DNA of 64,000 nt from Aselliscus stoliczkanus (taxonomy: Eukaryota > Chordata > Mammalia > Chiroptera > Hipposideridae), in assembly GCA_033961575.1 (NCBI GenBank), contig CM066737.1, positions 99,724,709-99,788,708 of the forward strand. The letters are read 5' to 3'. Each line of letters starts with the position of its first letter. Within the stretch, counting starts at the first letter, position 1. Under the pieces are notes generated by a model that saw nothing but the letters and a program-made list of their open reading frames with translations, had not been told where the DNA came from and did not search any database. Made by a program: the position numbers and the translations under genes. This document shows, in pieces, positions 22,870 through 34,540 of the stretch.

Positions 22870-23375
22870 CAAGGTAGAGTCCAGCCCTCTTAACATGGTC
22901 TGCAGCCGTTGTCAGCGCCTGTCACCTGCTAATCCTTCCAGTTCATCTTCTCAGGTGTTCTGGTCCCATGAAATTATTCGCAGTGGCCCTACCTCTTCCA
23001 CCTTATTTCACCTCTGGCCCTTCACACTTGTGTCTTCCTGCAGCATTCATTTCTGCCCTTTCTACACACACACCCTGATTGGCCTGCCTCACTGTGAGCC
23101 CTCAGGTCCCAGACAGCATCACTTCCTCCAGGCTTTCAGGCTTTCCCTGCTGGCCCTCCGCCTAAATGTGGGCTAGAGAGTCTCCCAGGGCTGCCTCTGT
23201 TGTTGTTTCCCTCACATCAGCCCTCATCATGGTGATTCTAATCACCACTTCCTTCCTGTCACCCATGTGGTATTAGACGCCTTTTTGAGGAAACGGATTA
23301 TGCCACATTCACACTTCTATCCCCGGTCCCCAGCATAATGCCTGGCATGTAGTAGGCAGTCCATAAATGACTTGG
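22870..23375 (+). repeat. L2-type LINE 3' region
   Basis: CATTTCTGCCCTTTCTACAC, CACTTCCTCCAGGCTTTCAG and the tail CCCAGCATAATGCCTGGCATGTAGTAGGC-type sequence with CAGTCCATAAATGA match the L2 3' end. Old and diverged. Confidence 0.65.
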
Positions 23376-23699
23376 TCCCCCAGAGCCTCTGCACAGAGCC
23401 AGCTGTGCCTGGCACTGGTGTGACTTCTGTCTGCCGCCTTGTTTCTTCACACCCCTTGTTCACCTCTCCTCCATTCTGTTTCATTGGGATTTGCAGTGAC
23501 TTCCTATGAGTCATAGTAGCACAAGCATGTTTGAATATCACTTTCCAAAATCTGCACATGGTAGTGAAAATCCAATCAAACTTGGAGCTTTTATGCTGTC
23601 TTCAAAATGACACATTTTGAAATGGCGCCGAATATACTAGGCACATTTAAACATACTCCTTATTGATGTGATATGTTGCTCCCCTGTTTTGAATAGGTC

Positions 23700-24290
23700 T
23701 CTCTGGCCAACAACTCCAGGGGCATTTGATCTACATTGTCAAGTTGATGATGGACATGTGAGCCAGGAGCATGGCAAAGGAATGTTCATTACAGCAGTTG
23801 GAACCAGGAAAGAGAAAAAAAGGAACGAAATGGCTAGACAGGATGGATAAAGGAATTGCCATCTAGTTGTCATATAATGAAATGCTATGCCAAAGTGGAA
23901 ATGCAGGAACTAGAGACTAGACAAAAACATTGGTGGTATCACACCAAAAACAGCAAGTCAAAGAATACATACGGTGTAATAGTATTTCTGTAAAGTTCAG
24001 AGACATGCAAAAGTAAACAATATACTGTTTAGGAATTCATACATTGTAATAATATATGCATCATTTTGCAGGGAACTGGCCAATACAGAGAACAGGATAG
24101 AGGTGCTCTCTGGCCAGGAGGGAGGAGGTGTGATTAGGAAGCTGCATGTGGGGCTTCGGCAGTGCAGATAATGCCGTGTGTCTTGGGCTGTGTGGTGGGT
24201 GCATGGTTTTTCATTTTATGATACTTCATATATAAGCTAAATATATTCTTTGGATGTGACATATTTCTTAATAAAAAAGAACATTAAAAA
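23700..24290 (+). repeat. Old L1 3' end, sense
   Basis: GTTCATTACAGCAGTTGGAA, CTATGCCAAAGTGGAAATGC, GGTAATAGTATTTC-like motifs and a terminal TTCTTAATAAAAAAGAACAT resemble an L1M 3' end. Confidence 0.55.
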
Positions 24291-24568
24291 TAAATCCACC
24301 AGCAATGTTTAAGTGAGGCTACATTCCCAGCATTTGAAGAAGGAAGAATTTTGGGTTTATTATTATTATTATTATTAATTCTTGTTGCTTTTCTTTCAGA
24401 GTTCATGGGGTAATTTTAATGAAATCCCTTTTGACTTGTGCTGTACCTGAAAGGCTGATGGTAGAAATACACATTGCAGTAGCTCCCCATGGGTGATCAT
24501 CAGGAAATGGGTTAAGTAAACAGGTCCCCTGTTTCCCACACACCACGTCTTCTCCTTGTTCATCTCAG

Positions 24569-24708
24569 ATGTTGCTGTGGTGGACATGAGTGATATCTCC
24601 AGACAGCCTTCGCTCTTCTACCATCTTGGAGTCCGAGAAAGCTTCGACATGGCCAATAATGTGATCCTGTATCACGACACTGATGCTGACACTGCTCTTT
24701 CCTTGAAG
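24569..24708 (+). CDS. MAP3K15: MAP3K15 exon 2 (residues 117-163)
   Basis: Encodes DVAVVDMSDISRQPSLFYHL followed by GVRESFDMANNVILYHDTDADTALSLK. This is the most conserved part of the ASK N-terminal domain; ASK1 has the near-identical RQPSLFYHLGVRESF. The acceptor is a pyrimidine-rich tract ending CATCTCAG at 24568 and the donor is GTAAGG at 24709. The exon is 140 nt and ends on a codon boundary. DTDADTALSLK separates ASK3 from ASK1 (DTNSDSLQSLK). Confidence 0.95.
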
Positions 24709-25416
24709 GTAAGGGGTATCGTTCACCTTTTCCTGAATACTTTGTTTGGGGAAAGCAGTATTATATGTTCAGTTGAAACAATAAAGATTTGCTTGTGCAA
24801 TTCTGTCCTTCCCACCACAGGTTCTAGCTCACACAGATGACTTCTTAGCCACTGTGTGAGCATATGTGCTACAGATGTGCATTAGCAGGCAACGTGAATG
24901 TTGCCAGGCCCGTTAGGGAAGCGAAGCACCAGACTCCTGTTAGTTTCCATTGAAGCAAACACACCACTCTGAATCCTTTCATGGACAATTTCACCCAAAC
25001 CTACACATTAAAAAATCATTTCTTAACTTGGATAATAATAAGACAACATTTAACAGCTACCAAAATGGGCAGAAAGTTTTAGCATAGATATAATTAGTAT
25101 CTAATGTTATTTTTCCCCCAGTTTAAAGCAGAGCAAAACTGAAAAGTTGTCTGTTCATGCACAATTCAGTAATTATTGATAATTTTTTTAATGTGTTTTT
25201 GCAAACTTTTGTTTTTGTTTTGCAAATTTAATACAAGTGCTGTTTTGGATAACAGTGGTTTTAAAACATGCTCATATTTGTAAAACGTGAATGTCTAAGG
25301 TAAGTTACTACAAAGTTCAGCTAATCAATTAGCATTGTTGAATGCCTTAATGTTGGTCAGACAATCCTGATTTGTGCTAAGTCTATTTCAGGAATAAAAG
25401 CTTAATTTGTTTACAG

Positions 25417-25566
25417 CAGTGTTACTCAACCTTGATTGCACTTTAGAATCACTTGGAGAGCTTGTCAATATCCTAGCACCCAGGCCACACAACAGACCAA
25501 TTACATCATAGTCTTGAGGGGATGCTTTTAACCTCCTGAATGTGCAGCCAGGGGTGAGAACCAGTG
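25417..25566. repeat. hAT-type nonautonomous DNA transposon remnant
   Basis: CAGTGTTACTCAACCTTGAT at left and GGGGTGAGAACCAGTG at right are imperfect terminal inverted repeats around TTAGAATCACTTGGAGAGCT. Confidence 0.7.
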
Positions 25567-26445
25567 GTTCAGAGTTAGCTTTCACAGACATCATTCCTAA
25601 ATGCCCAGCTCCTGTAGCATTAAATATCACTAGTTTATAAATAGCACAGTTTTGTGATGGCAAAGTTGGACATTTTTGTTTGTGTTTCTTGAGATTTAAT
25701 ATTAACCGGATTTTTCTGCGTTCTATAATAATTTGGGATTATTTCCTGGTAGAAATACCAGCTGCTTCAAACATGTAACTGGTATGTGTTATATATCACA
25801 TACGCTTTACATAGTTGTATGCCCTGTACTGTGTTTTAAAGTCATTCATGTGACATTGAAAGAAGAAGCTGTTTTATCGTTGTACCATACGTTGTAGAAT
25901 AGTTTCCCAAAAGGCTATAACCAATCCAATTTATTTTAGATATTTAGATTTTTTTTCTTTTACTGATTTTCACTGAGGCAGTTTTGCTTCGAAATATTTA
26001 AAATTAGAAAATATGAAAGGATAGATTATTAAGCTATATCTTGATAAGAAACATGAAATTACAATGTATTTTTTTCCAATTCAATACATTTTTTTTTCTC
26101 TGCTGTGCCTTAGTGAACTCTTCTGGCAAGTCCCATGACCTAGATAAGTTTTCATTTTTCATGATATGGAAAAATATTTCCTAAAATGGAAGTGGGTCAT
26201 CAGTTATATCTGATGCCAAAAGAAGCAATCTGCACTTGACATCGGATAATAGAAATCTCAGAACATGAAAAGCACATTCTACGGGCAGCTGTTTAATTAT
26301 GTTTTCTTTTTTTGGCAAATGTTGGCTTGTAGTGAATAAATGATACAGTTGAGGGTTGCATAGTAACCATTATGCTAAGTTAACTGACTAAAATTGTCAT
26401 TGAATTTGAAAATTCCTAGACAATTGTAGTAAGGTGTCAGGAATC

Positions 26446-26712
26446 CTACCAGCAGCCACCCTTTTGTAGGAAGGCTGGCTGTGGGGTGGCCTGCAGCCTT
26501 GACATTGATGAGAAGCAGATCAGACCCGAGGACACCACGTTGCTTCTGAGCACTTCCTTGCTGTCACTGACATTCTTCACTGGGACGCCAAGGCGTACGG
26601 CATTCAGAGCCCCAAACTTAAATTTCAAACTATCTTGGGACAAAAGCATTGCCACCGCTATGGGAAAATCCGTATAACCACATATGCCCCGAGTAGTTTC
26701 AAAACTACCCAA
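26446..26712 (-). other. Uncharacterised 88-codon open frame in intron 2
   Basis: A minus-strand frame within a relatively GC-rich block. I recognise no domain, and there is no visible splice or promoter context. It could be a worn processed-pseudogene fragment or a chance frame; the second is more likely. Confidence 0.15.
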
Positions 26713-26850
26713 TTATGCTACATTTTCCTTAGAACATGAATTTTACAATTCTCAGAGGCTCATCCTATTAGAAGCTTTTGCAGGGTAAAGTTTCAGATGA
26801 TTAATTGTTGCTTTAAGTGGATGCTGGATATTGGGGAGTGGGACAAAGTA

Positions 26851-27006
26851 CAAACTTTGGATTGCGAGTAACCTAGTTTGCAAGTGTTCCACAAGACAAG
26901 CAAACATTTCTAATACATTTTAATGTGGTAAATGAGCAATGTCTTGCAATATGAGTAGTTTGTTTCTGGAACAAATTATGCTCGCAAACCAAGGTATTAC
27001 GGTACT
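26851..27006. repeat. DNA transposon remnant next to microexon 3
   Basis: Left ACTTTGGATTGCGAGTAAC and right CTCGCAAACCAAGGT are inverted relative to each other, with an AT-rich centre (TTGCAAGTGTTCCACAAGAC). It ends about 62 bp before exon 3. Family not assigned. Confidence 0.55.
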
Positions 27007-27067
27007 TGTTTATGGAAATTAACTGTTTTGGAAAAAAGCTATATTCACCTTTTCTTTTTCTTTTCAG

Positions 27068-27091
27068 GATATGGTAACTCAAAAAAACACA
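27068..27091 (+). CDS. MAP3K15: MAP3K15 exon 3, 24-nt microexon (residues 164-171)
   Basis: A microexon encoding DMVTQKNT. Acceptor tract TTTTCTTTTTCTTTTCAG ends at 27067 and donor GTAAGT starts at 27092. It is in frame on both sides (24 nt, phase 0), so skipping would delete eight residues without a frameshift. The equivalent ASK1 peptide is EIICQKNT, whose Cys200 is a reported redox cysteine; here that position is Thr167. The exon lies about 60 bp downstream of a DNA-transposon remnant. Both family identity and perfect phase support it, although it is too short for ORF-based detection. Confidence 0.92.
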
Positions 27092-28925
27092 GTAAGTATT
27101 GTACTTTCATATTTTTAACTTTGTGAATGTAAACATGTAAAATGCTTGCCTGAAAATTCCCACAGATAGCAGTGTGATTTCCAGCCATGCCTGTTGGTTG
27201 TGTTTCTGAGGGGGACAGCTAGAACGCCCTACTCCTCAAGCTGCCAGCTAACTCAAGTCCCATTCAGCCATCTAGGATGTGGGCAAAAGGCAAGGTCAGG
27301 AAAGTGTACTGTGAGCCTGGTACCGTTTGGCTGTCTCCTGAACTGGGTTGGTGTTCCAGTGGCCCACCAAGATTCAGTTTTGCTGGAGTCAGTATCTTGA
27401 CCTCCCCCACCCATACTTCCCACCAAAGTTTCCCTAAGAACAGAGAAACATGAACTTATATCCCAGTTAATAAGGGGGCCTAGCCCAAGTTCCCTGCCAC
27501 AAGCTGAACAGAAGTATGATAGAATTCTATCCCTTCTGTCCCATTTATGTGTTCAAGTCTCCTGATTTGGATTAAACGTTCTCTCAATGGCATGTGGATA
27601 ATGCTAGTGATGGTTTGAATTGTATAATAAAACCCCACCCTAAAAACATTCAAATAAGAACATGTCTTTGGAAATTGTGCCAGGGTTATCCTGTACCTTT
27701 GAATGCCTCCCCTCAAAAAACGACAACAACTGCCCATCCTTCCAGACCTGTGGCTTTGTGCTTTGAGAAATTGTGACCTACGCTAGGGACAGTTGTTTGT
27801 CCCTTTGCTTTGGCCCTCAGACTCCCTTCCTCCCTCCTAGAAGGAAAGAACCTCCTGCCTCTTTGGCTATTCCAGTTGGAGTTCCCAGAGGGCGAGGGAG
27901 AATAGGTCCCAGGAGGCAGAGCTCTCCTAAGGGTGCCCTCTGCAGGGCAGCAGGAGCTCAGGGTTCTCCGGGACCCAGGCAGAGCTCCTTACCGGAGGCG
28001 GAAGCCTTGACCCTCCTCCTCCAAGTCAGAAGATGAAGTTCTAGAAACAAGAGAAGTAGTATAGTTTATGTAATTAGCACTGGAGCATGAATTAAACAAG
28101 CTACCTTGTAAAATAAGGCATCAGGGTGATTTTGAGTTCCACTCAGAAAAAGAAATGGGAAGATACATCACTTCATTTTGTCCCAACATACTGATATTGT
28201 CCATTCTGTGGGTCTTTCCTGTTCTTTCTAGTGAAAAGACGTAATTTGGATTTAATGCAAGGAATGTCTAGGAAACAGTTATTCCTTAAAATAAGAATTA
28301 CATTAAAGCAAAGTGCAAGGAAGAAAACTCTTCTTTTTCCATCCTGCCTGATGGGTGTGTCAGGGCCTAGAAATACTCGAGTCCTTCAGGGGTCTTAGTG
28401 CCATTATATTACCATCCCATTATATACCCTCCTGGTACACTCCTCCTCCTCCAAACACCCAGGAATTCATTCACATCCCTGGGTGATTCTAAATACCATG
28501 GCATCATTCTCCCTAGGTTTTTGTTTGTTTGTTTGTTAGGAATGAACTTATTCTAAAGGATTTGGCAACTCATCTCTCTGCTAACTTTGGCATCATTTTA
28601 GAATTCTGTACCCGGTACTGGTTGTCATGCTTGATGGGGTGTGAAAATGTAGAGCCTTCGGGAAAACGAAATAAAGAATTAGAGGTGACTGGAAGGGTAG
28701 AAAATAGCACCTAAGAGGAAAGCTTGAAGGAAAAATGAACATTGAGAGGTATTTTTCATGGTCCTTTTCAAATGTTATCCCCCCTTTGGAAAGTAGGGAA
28801 ATGGTTATTTCCTCTACTCCAAATGCCATGGAAGTAGGGTGAACTTAAAAAGGTTAGAATCAGCAGAACAGACATCTCCCAACTAATGGTGACTACACAT
28901 TGAACTAGAACATCAAAGTAAGTCA
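27092..28925. other. Start of intron 3, nothing clearly identified
   Basis: No further exon seen. A short GTTTGTTTGTTTGTTTG run lies near 28519-28538. GC-rich sequence at 27830-28030 has no recognisable product. Confidence 0.45.
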
Positions 28926-28930
28926 GATAA

Positions 28931-29381
28931 TTTTTTTTTTAAAGATTTTATTGGGGAATTGGGGGAGGGGAACAGCGTTGGGAAACCAGGGAAGGGGAAC
29001 AGACAAGTTGTTGTCCCTTTGTTCTTCAGTCTAGTTGTGGAGGATGTTGCTTCACTGGCCCATGTTGGTATCGTCATTGTGTTCTTTCCGGATGAGGCAG
29101 ATCGGTCGCCGGCCTCTGGCTGGTCGCTTACCATGGCTATTAGCAGCTCACGCTGGCTGCCCGCTGCTCACGCTGGCTGCAAGCCACCACTGTAGCCTAT
29201 GGAAGCCCACTGCAGTAGGGGCTGCAGCCTACACCATCGCCAGGGCTTGCACAGCCCAACTCCAGGTGGAACTGTTGTTAGCTGTAGAGGGCAGTGTCAC
29301 TGGCCCTCACATGTGGGATCCGAACAGGGGCTGCTGGCATCCCAAAACCAGCTCCTAACCAGTGCGCCACTCGGCCGGCCC
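28931..29381 (-). repeat. Long chimeric SINE, antisense
   Basis: AAAGATTTTATTGGGGAATT through the Ves-like tail, body and head to CCACTCGGCCGGCCCC. TSD CAGATAATTTTTTTTT on both sides. Confidence 0.9.
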
Positions 29382-29387
29382 CAGATA

Positions 29388-29491
29388 ATTTTTTTTTTGA
29401 GGGCAGTGTCACTGGCCCTCATATGTGGGACCAAACCAGGGCCGCTGGCTTCCCAAGCCAGCGCTTAACCACCGCGCCACTCGGCCGGCCC
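29388..29491 (-). repeat. Short SINE, antisense, next to long SINE
   Basis: Poly-T, GAGGGCAGTGTCACTGG to CCACTCGGCCGGCCC; directly follows the long copy, sharing its T-rich target. Confidence 0.92.
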
Positions 29492-29871
29492 TTCATATGA
29501 TTTTTAAAGAGAATCTGCTCACTTGTCTCATCCTTATGGATTGAGTTAATGCTGCCTGGAAGCTGGGGTCTGGATCATATAACTCGAGAGGTTTTGAGAG
29601 AGAATATGATGAAATTGTGGGTGTGATAATTGGGTGGCTTTTTTGAAAAAAAAAGAGATACAGTCATAGTTGGTGAGTTCTAAAGTTCCGTAAGTCAGGT
29701 GAACAGATTAAATGCCACACACTGAAATTGCTGCTGGATGGATGCTTGAAGTGATTTATGAATATATGGAAACCAAAATGCTTTGAGATCTCTGCCTTCA
29801 GGGAGCCATTTTAAGTTTCTAGAATTGTGCCTGATGATGTATTGAACTTGGCTTCATTTGGTGGACGATGG

Positions 29872-30339
29872 TATAATCAGGGTTTTCCAGAAAAACAGAA
29901 CCAACAGGAGATACATGGAGAGGGAGGTGGCAATATCTATCATGAGAAGATACATGACTTCGCAGGCTGAGCTGCCCCATGATCTGACACATGCTAGCCA
30001 GAGACCCAGGAGGGCAGGTAGCATAATATAGTCTGAGTCCAAAAGCCTGAGAACCAGGGGGACTGATGCTGTAAATCCCAGCCTGAGGATCAGAGACAAG
30101 ATGTCCCAGCTCAAATAGTTAGGCAAGAAAAGGGGTAAATTTCGCCTTCTCCATGTTTTGTTCTGTTTAGAACTCAACAGATGGGATGATGGCCACCCAC
30201 AGGGGGCAGGACCACCTCCTTAACTGAGTCCACTGATTCAAATGCTAAGCTCATCCAGAAACACCCTCAGAGACACACCCAGAAATGATGTTTAATCTGG
30301 GCACCTCATGGCTGGTCAGGCTGACACATAATCACCGCA
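29872..30339 (-). repeat. Solo LTR of ERVL type (MLT2-like), antisense
   Basis: TATAATCAGGGTTTTCCAGAAAAACAGAACC-type start and CTGACACATAATCACCGCA end are the two ends of the mammalian MLT2 LTR read on the opposite strand; CTGAGTCCACTGATTCAAA and GGGGCAGGACCACCTC also fit. An ancient endogenous retroviral LTR with no internal genes next to it. Confidence 0.75.
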
Positions 30340-31096
30340 GATAGGCACATTTGCTTCCGTTTCTAGGAGCAGGGATGGCTTTGCAGGGATGTAAAGGATG
30401 GGAGGCCAATCTCTAGGCTTCAAGCTGGACCAGAACCAGACCTGCAGCCATTCTGGGCTCTTCTGTTCTTTGGAAACACACTATCACCTTTTGTGTTCAC
30501 TTCTTTTTCAGATGATGCTCATATTATCATGTGTTTTTTTTAACTCTTTATTTAGGTATAATTTACATACCATAAAGTTCACCTGTGTGCACACAAAGTC
30601 AATGATTTTTTAATAAATTAGATTTGTGCACCCATCACCGCAATCCACTTTTAGAGCATTTCATCACCACCACCCCAAAAAATTCCTGTTTGCAGACAAT
30701 CCCTGTTTCCACCCACAGCCCAGACAACCACTAATTTCCTTTATGGCTTATATATTTACCTTTTCAGGACTTTTCATATAAATGGGACCATACAGTAATG
30801 TGGTATTTTGCTTCTAGTTTCTTGCACTTAGCATGATGTTTTGGAGATGCACCCATGAGGTCTAATGTATCAGTAGCTCTTTCATTTTTTATTGCTGAAT
30901 GGTAGTCTATTGTATAGATATTCCACATCTTATTTATCTCTTCCCCAGTTGATGGACAGTTGGGTTGTTTCCACTTTTTGGTTATTGCAAATTATGTTGC
31001 TATTAATATTCCAGTACAAGTCTTTGTGTGGGAATGTGTCTTCATTCCTCTTGGGTAGATACTTAGGAGTAGAAGTGCTGGATCGTATGGTCAATA

Positions 31097-31223
31097 CAGA
31101 GGGTGCCAACAAAAGTGTATACACATTTTAAGAAAGGAAAAAATCTATATTAAAATTGAAATAATATATACTGATAACAAAAGACGCATACAAATCATGT
31201 GTATACATTTTTTGGCACCTCGG
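31097..31223. mobile_element. 127-bp mariner-type MITE
   Basis: Terminal inverted repeats CAGAGGGTGCCAACAAAAGT and inverted ATTTTTTGGCACCTCGG, flanked by TA at 31095-31096 and 31224-31225, inside L1. The centre (AAGAAAGGAAAAAATCTATA) matches the outer part of the longer element at 52618-52842. Confidence 0.85.
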
Positions 31224-31484
31224 TATATGTTTACCTTTTGAAGAAATTGCCAAAATGATATCCAAAGTGGGTGTACCATTTTACATTTCTTCCAGCAATG
31301 AAAGGTCTAGATTCTTCATATCCTCATCTGTACTTGGTATTGTCTCTCTTTCCATTATGTCCATTCTAGTGAGTATGAAGTGTCTCATTGTGGTTTTGTA
31401 TTTCCCTAGCGACCAATGCTGTTGAGCATCTTTTCATGTACATATTAGTCATTCATAGTCTTTGGTGAAATGTCTTTTAAATTT

Positions 31485-31490
31485 TTTTGC

Positions 31491-31521
<31 letters not shown>

Positions 31522-31668
31522 TGTATTTATTTTTAAACTGAGCCATCCTGCCACATGTTGGCAGCTCAGCGGCAGCTCAGCTCGGACTGGGCATCAAACT
31601 GCTGTTGCTCAGAGCTCAGCTCGCACTCTTGCACGAGCACTTAATCAACTGAGCCACTAGGCTGGCCC
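31485..31668 (-). repeat. Ves-type SINE, antisense, with (TTTA)n tail
   Basis: TTTA repeats, then GAGCCATCCTGCCACATGTT, GGCAGCTCAGCGGCAGCTCA, ending GAGCCACTAGGCTGGCCCC. Confidence 0.78.
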
Positions 31669-31770
31669 CTTTTTGCTCATTTTTAATTGGGTTTTCATTT
31701 TATTATGGAGTTGTAAGAGTTCTTTGTATATTCTGGAAGCAAGGCCCTTATCAGAGACTTTATAGTTACT

Positions 31771-31874
31771 TTTTTTTTTTGAGGGCAGTGTCACTGGCCC
31801 TCACATGTGGGACCAGAACCGGGGCTGCTGGCTTCCCAAACCAGCGCTTAACCACCGTGCCACTCGGCCGGCCC
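31771..31874 (-). repeat. Short SINE, antisense
   Basis: Poly-T, GAGGGCAGTGTCACTGG to CCACTCGGCCGGCCC. Confidence 0.92.
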
Positions 31875-31884
31875 TATCAATTAC

Positions 31885-32286
31885 TTTTTTTTTAAACGAT
31901 TTTATTGGGGAATTGGGGGAGGGGAACAGACAAGTTGTCTTTTTGTTCTTCAGTCTAGTTGTGGAGGACGTTGCTTCACTGGCCCATGTTGGTATCATCA
32001 TTGCGCTCTTCCCGGATGAGGCAGATCAGTCGCTGGCCTCTGGATGGTCGCTCACCGCGGCTATTGGCAGCTCACATTGGCTGCCAGCCGCTCACGCTGG
32101 TTGCTGCCCACTCACTGCAGCAAGGGCTGCAGCCTACACTGTTGCCGGGGCTCGCACAGCCCAGCTCCAGGTGGAGCTGTTGTTAGCTGTAGAGGACAGT
32201 GTCACTGGCCCTCATACGTAGGATCCGAACTGGGGCCGCTGGCATCCCCAAACCAGCTCTTAACCAGTGCGCCCCTTGGCCGACCC
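31885..32286 (-). repeat. Long chimeric SINE, antisense
   Basis: TTTTATTGGGGAATTGGGGG tail, body, head to CCCCTTGGCCGACCC. TCAATTACTTTTTT repeats on both sides as TSD. Confidence 0.9.
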
Positions 32287-33489
32287 TCAATTACTTTTTT
32301 ATGGCTCATGCTTTTGGTATTGTGTCTAAGAACTCTTAGCCTAACCCAAGGTCATGAAGAATTTCTCCTATGTTTTCTTTTTAAAAGCTTTATAGTTTTG
32401 GCTCATACATTTACCTCTCTGGTCTATTTTGAATTAATTTTTGTGTCTGGTGTAAGGTATAGGGGTCCAATTTTTTTCTTTTGCATGTGGTTATCCATTT
32501 GTTTCAGCAGCATTTCTTATAAAGGCTATTCTTTCCCCCATTGAATTGCCTTGGCATCCTTCTCAAAATCAACTGATAATAAGCATAAGGGTTTGTTTCT
32601 GGACTTCCAGTTCTAGTCCATTGCTCTGTATGTATACCCTTATGCCAGTACCACGCTGTTTTGATTACTGTTGCTTTACAGTAAGTTTTCAAATTAGGCG
32701 ATCTGGTCCCCCCAACGTTGTACGTCTTTTTCAACATTGTTTTAGCCTTTGGGGCCACTAACAATTCTATATGAATTTGAGAATCTGGTTTTCCATTTCT
32801 ACAAAAAATACCATTGGAATTTTGGTAGGGATTGGATTGCATCTGTATATTTCTTAGGTAATATCAGCATCTTAGCAATATTAAGTCTTCCAATCCAAGA
32901 GCACAGGATGTCTTTTCATTTATTTAGCTCTTCTATAATGCCTTTTAGCAATGTATTGTGGTTTTCAGTATACAAGTCTTTCACCTTGGTTAAATTTATT
33001 TATGGATATTTTATTCTTTTGGATGCTCTTGTAAATGAAATGGTTTTCTTAATTTCATTTTTCAGGATTGATTTAAAAAATCTTTTTCACAAATATATTT
33101 AATGCTTATCACATTTTACTTCATAATTCAGTATTTGAGTTAAAATGTAATTCAGTTTTTGATTAGCGTTCCATAAAAATGACTTCTTTTCCATCTATTT
33201 TTAAATCCTTATGCTATTTTCTACTGCATTAGAGATAGCAAAGATAGCCACTTTCAGCATTTTATCACCTTAGAAAACATGTTTATGTGATGAAAGATCA
33301 AGGTTGTACCTTTATGAAAACAAGAGCAAAAATAATAGCCAACCCCAAGAGACTATTCAACCTTGGAGCTTCCTGGTAGTTTGTGATTAGTGTACATAGT
33401 CCACAGGTATTCTTTAACCAGGCGTTCTTTGATTTTGGTTGAATTTTTCTTTGCAAAAATAACCATACCTTCAAAGTTTTGGTATATTT

Positions 33490-33905
33490 CCCAGGTTGAT
33501 TTTCTCCCTGGAAGTAGCTAGCCTCTGAGACTGAGTTTAGTGAACAGATTTATTATGGCGTGCCCTTGGGATTAATACTGAGGAAGAGGAGGGAAGGAAG
33601 CAGGAGTGGGCAGAGAGAGAAATCAAGCTGGGGTGCAGGCTCAGTGACAATCTTGGCGGACCCTTTGGGGAACTTGAGCTGGAATGGCCTTTCTGAGTTG
33701 GGATGAGATGACCAGGTCTTTATACTCCTGCATCCATCCCCCAGTGAAAACAATGTGACCTTGGGGGAGGTGAACTCTCTGCAACTGAGACAGTTCCAGA
33801 AGGGGCTGACTACAGGGCTGACAGCTGCAGAACTCCAGCAGCTGGAGCAACACACCCTTCCTTGAGTGGGGTCCTGGTGTGTGCCTGAGTGTCCACCACA
33901 TTATA
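33490..33905. repeat. Unclassified interspersed repeat-like block
   Basis: GC-richer block with AACAGATTTATTATGGCGTG at one end and TGTGTGCCTGAGTGTCCACC at the other. LTR-sized, but no family is assigned. Confidence 0.25.
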
Positions 33906-34198
33906 ATCATTTCATTTGAGAAATATATAAATTGTATATACCCCAAGACTAGGGAATATATCTCTAAGGCTGGATGGCACAGAAATAATTGTTTCCATTG
34001 AATTGGTGGGCTATTACCTGGAAGCTATACATAGCCTCGTCAGAGAGGAAACATGGGGACATATACCTTCCCTGTCTCCCAGGAAAATTACTAGGAGAAG
34101 ATGAAGTATTCCACCCAATACTTGTAGAAGGAATTATTCAAAGTACACTAGACCTTATTTTCATTTGTTATGTCCTAAAGCCAGAGTTCACGGGGTCT

Positions 34199-34313
34199 TT
34201 TTTGTTTGTTTGTTTGTTTTTGAGGGCAGTGTCACTGGCCCTCACATGTGGGACCGAACCGGGGCTGCTGGCTTCCCAAGCCAGCGCTTAACCACAGCGC
34301 CACTCGGCCAGCC
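34199..34313 (-). repeat. Short SINE, antisense, (TTTG)n tail
   Basis: TTTGTTTGTTTG tail, GAGGGCAGTGTCACTGG to CCACTCGGCCAGCCC. TSD AGAGTTCA on both sides. Confidence 0.92.
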
Positions 34314-34385
34314 CTAGAGTTCATGGTTTTTTAAAAGACGAGTTAAATTTCCAAGCTAGGATCATGTTATTAAAAAAATACCTTA

Positions 34386-34480
34386 GGGCCGGCCGAGTGG
34401 CGCGGCGGTTAAGCGCTGGCTTGGGAACACAGCGGCCCCGGTTCGGGTCCCACTTATGAGGGCCGGTGACACTGCCCTCA

Positions 34481-34511
<31 letters not shown>

Positions 34512-34540
34512 CAAAACAAAACAAAACAAAACAAAAACCT
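34386..34540 (+). repeat. Short SINE with (AAAAC)n tail
   Basis: GGGCCGGCCGAGTGGCGCGG to GACACTGCCCTC, followed by about 10 AAAAC units (about 34482-34537). TSD AATACCTTA-like. Confidence 0.92.

Larger units (their letters stand above)
30530..33110 (-). repeat. Long L1 3' half, antisense, with nested insertions
   Basis: Starts at TTTTTTTAACTCTTTATTTA and runs through antisense 3'UTR and ORF2: GGAGTAGAAGTGCTGGATCG, CTTATGCCAGTACCACGCTG, TTGATTACTGTTGCTTTACA, ATTAAGTCTTCCAATCCAAG. Interrupted by the MITE at 31097, a Ves SINE, a short SINE and a long SINE. Many frame breaks. Confidence 0.88.

Noticed and set aside
24360..24376. ATT repeat before exon 2
   Set aside because: Short (about 17-20 bp) and unremarkable.
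31805..32544. Long open frames of 138 and 166 codons
   Set aside because: They run through antisense SINEs and L1; translation of repeats.
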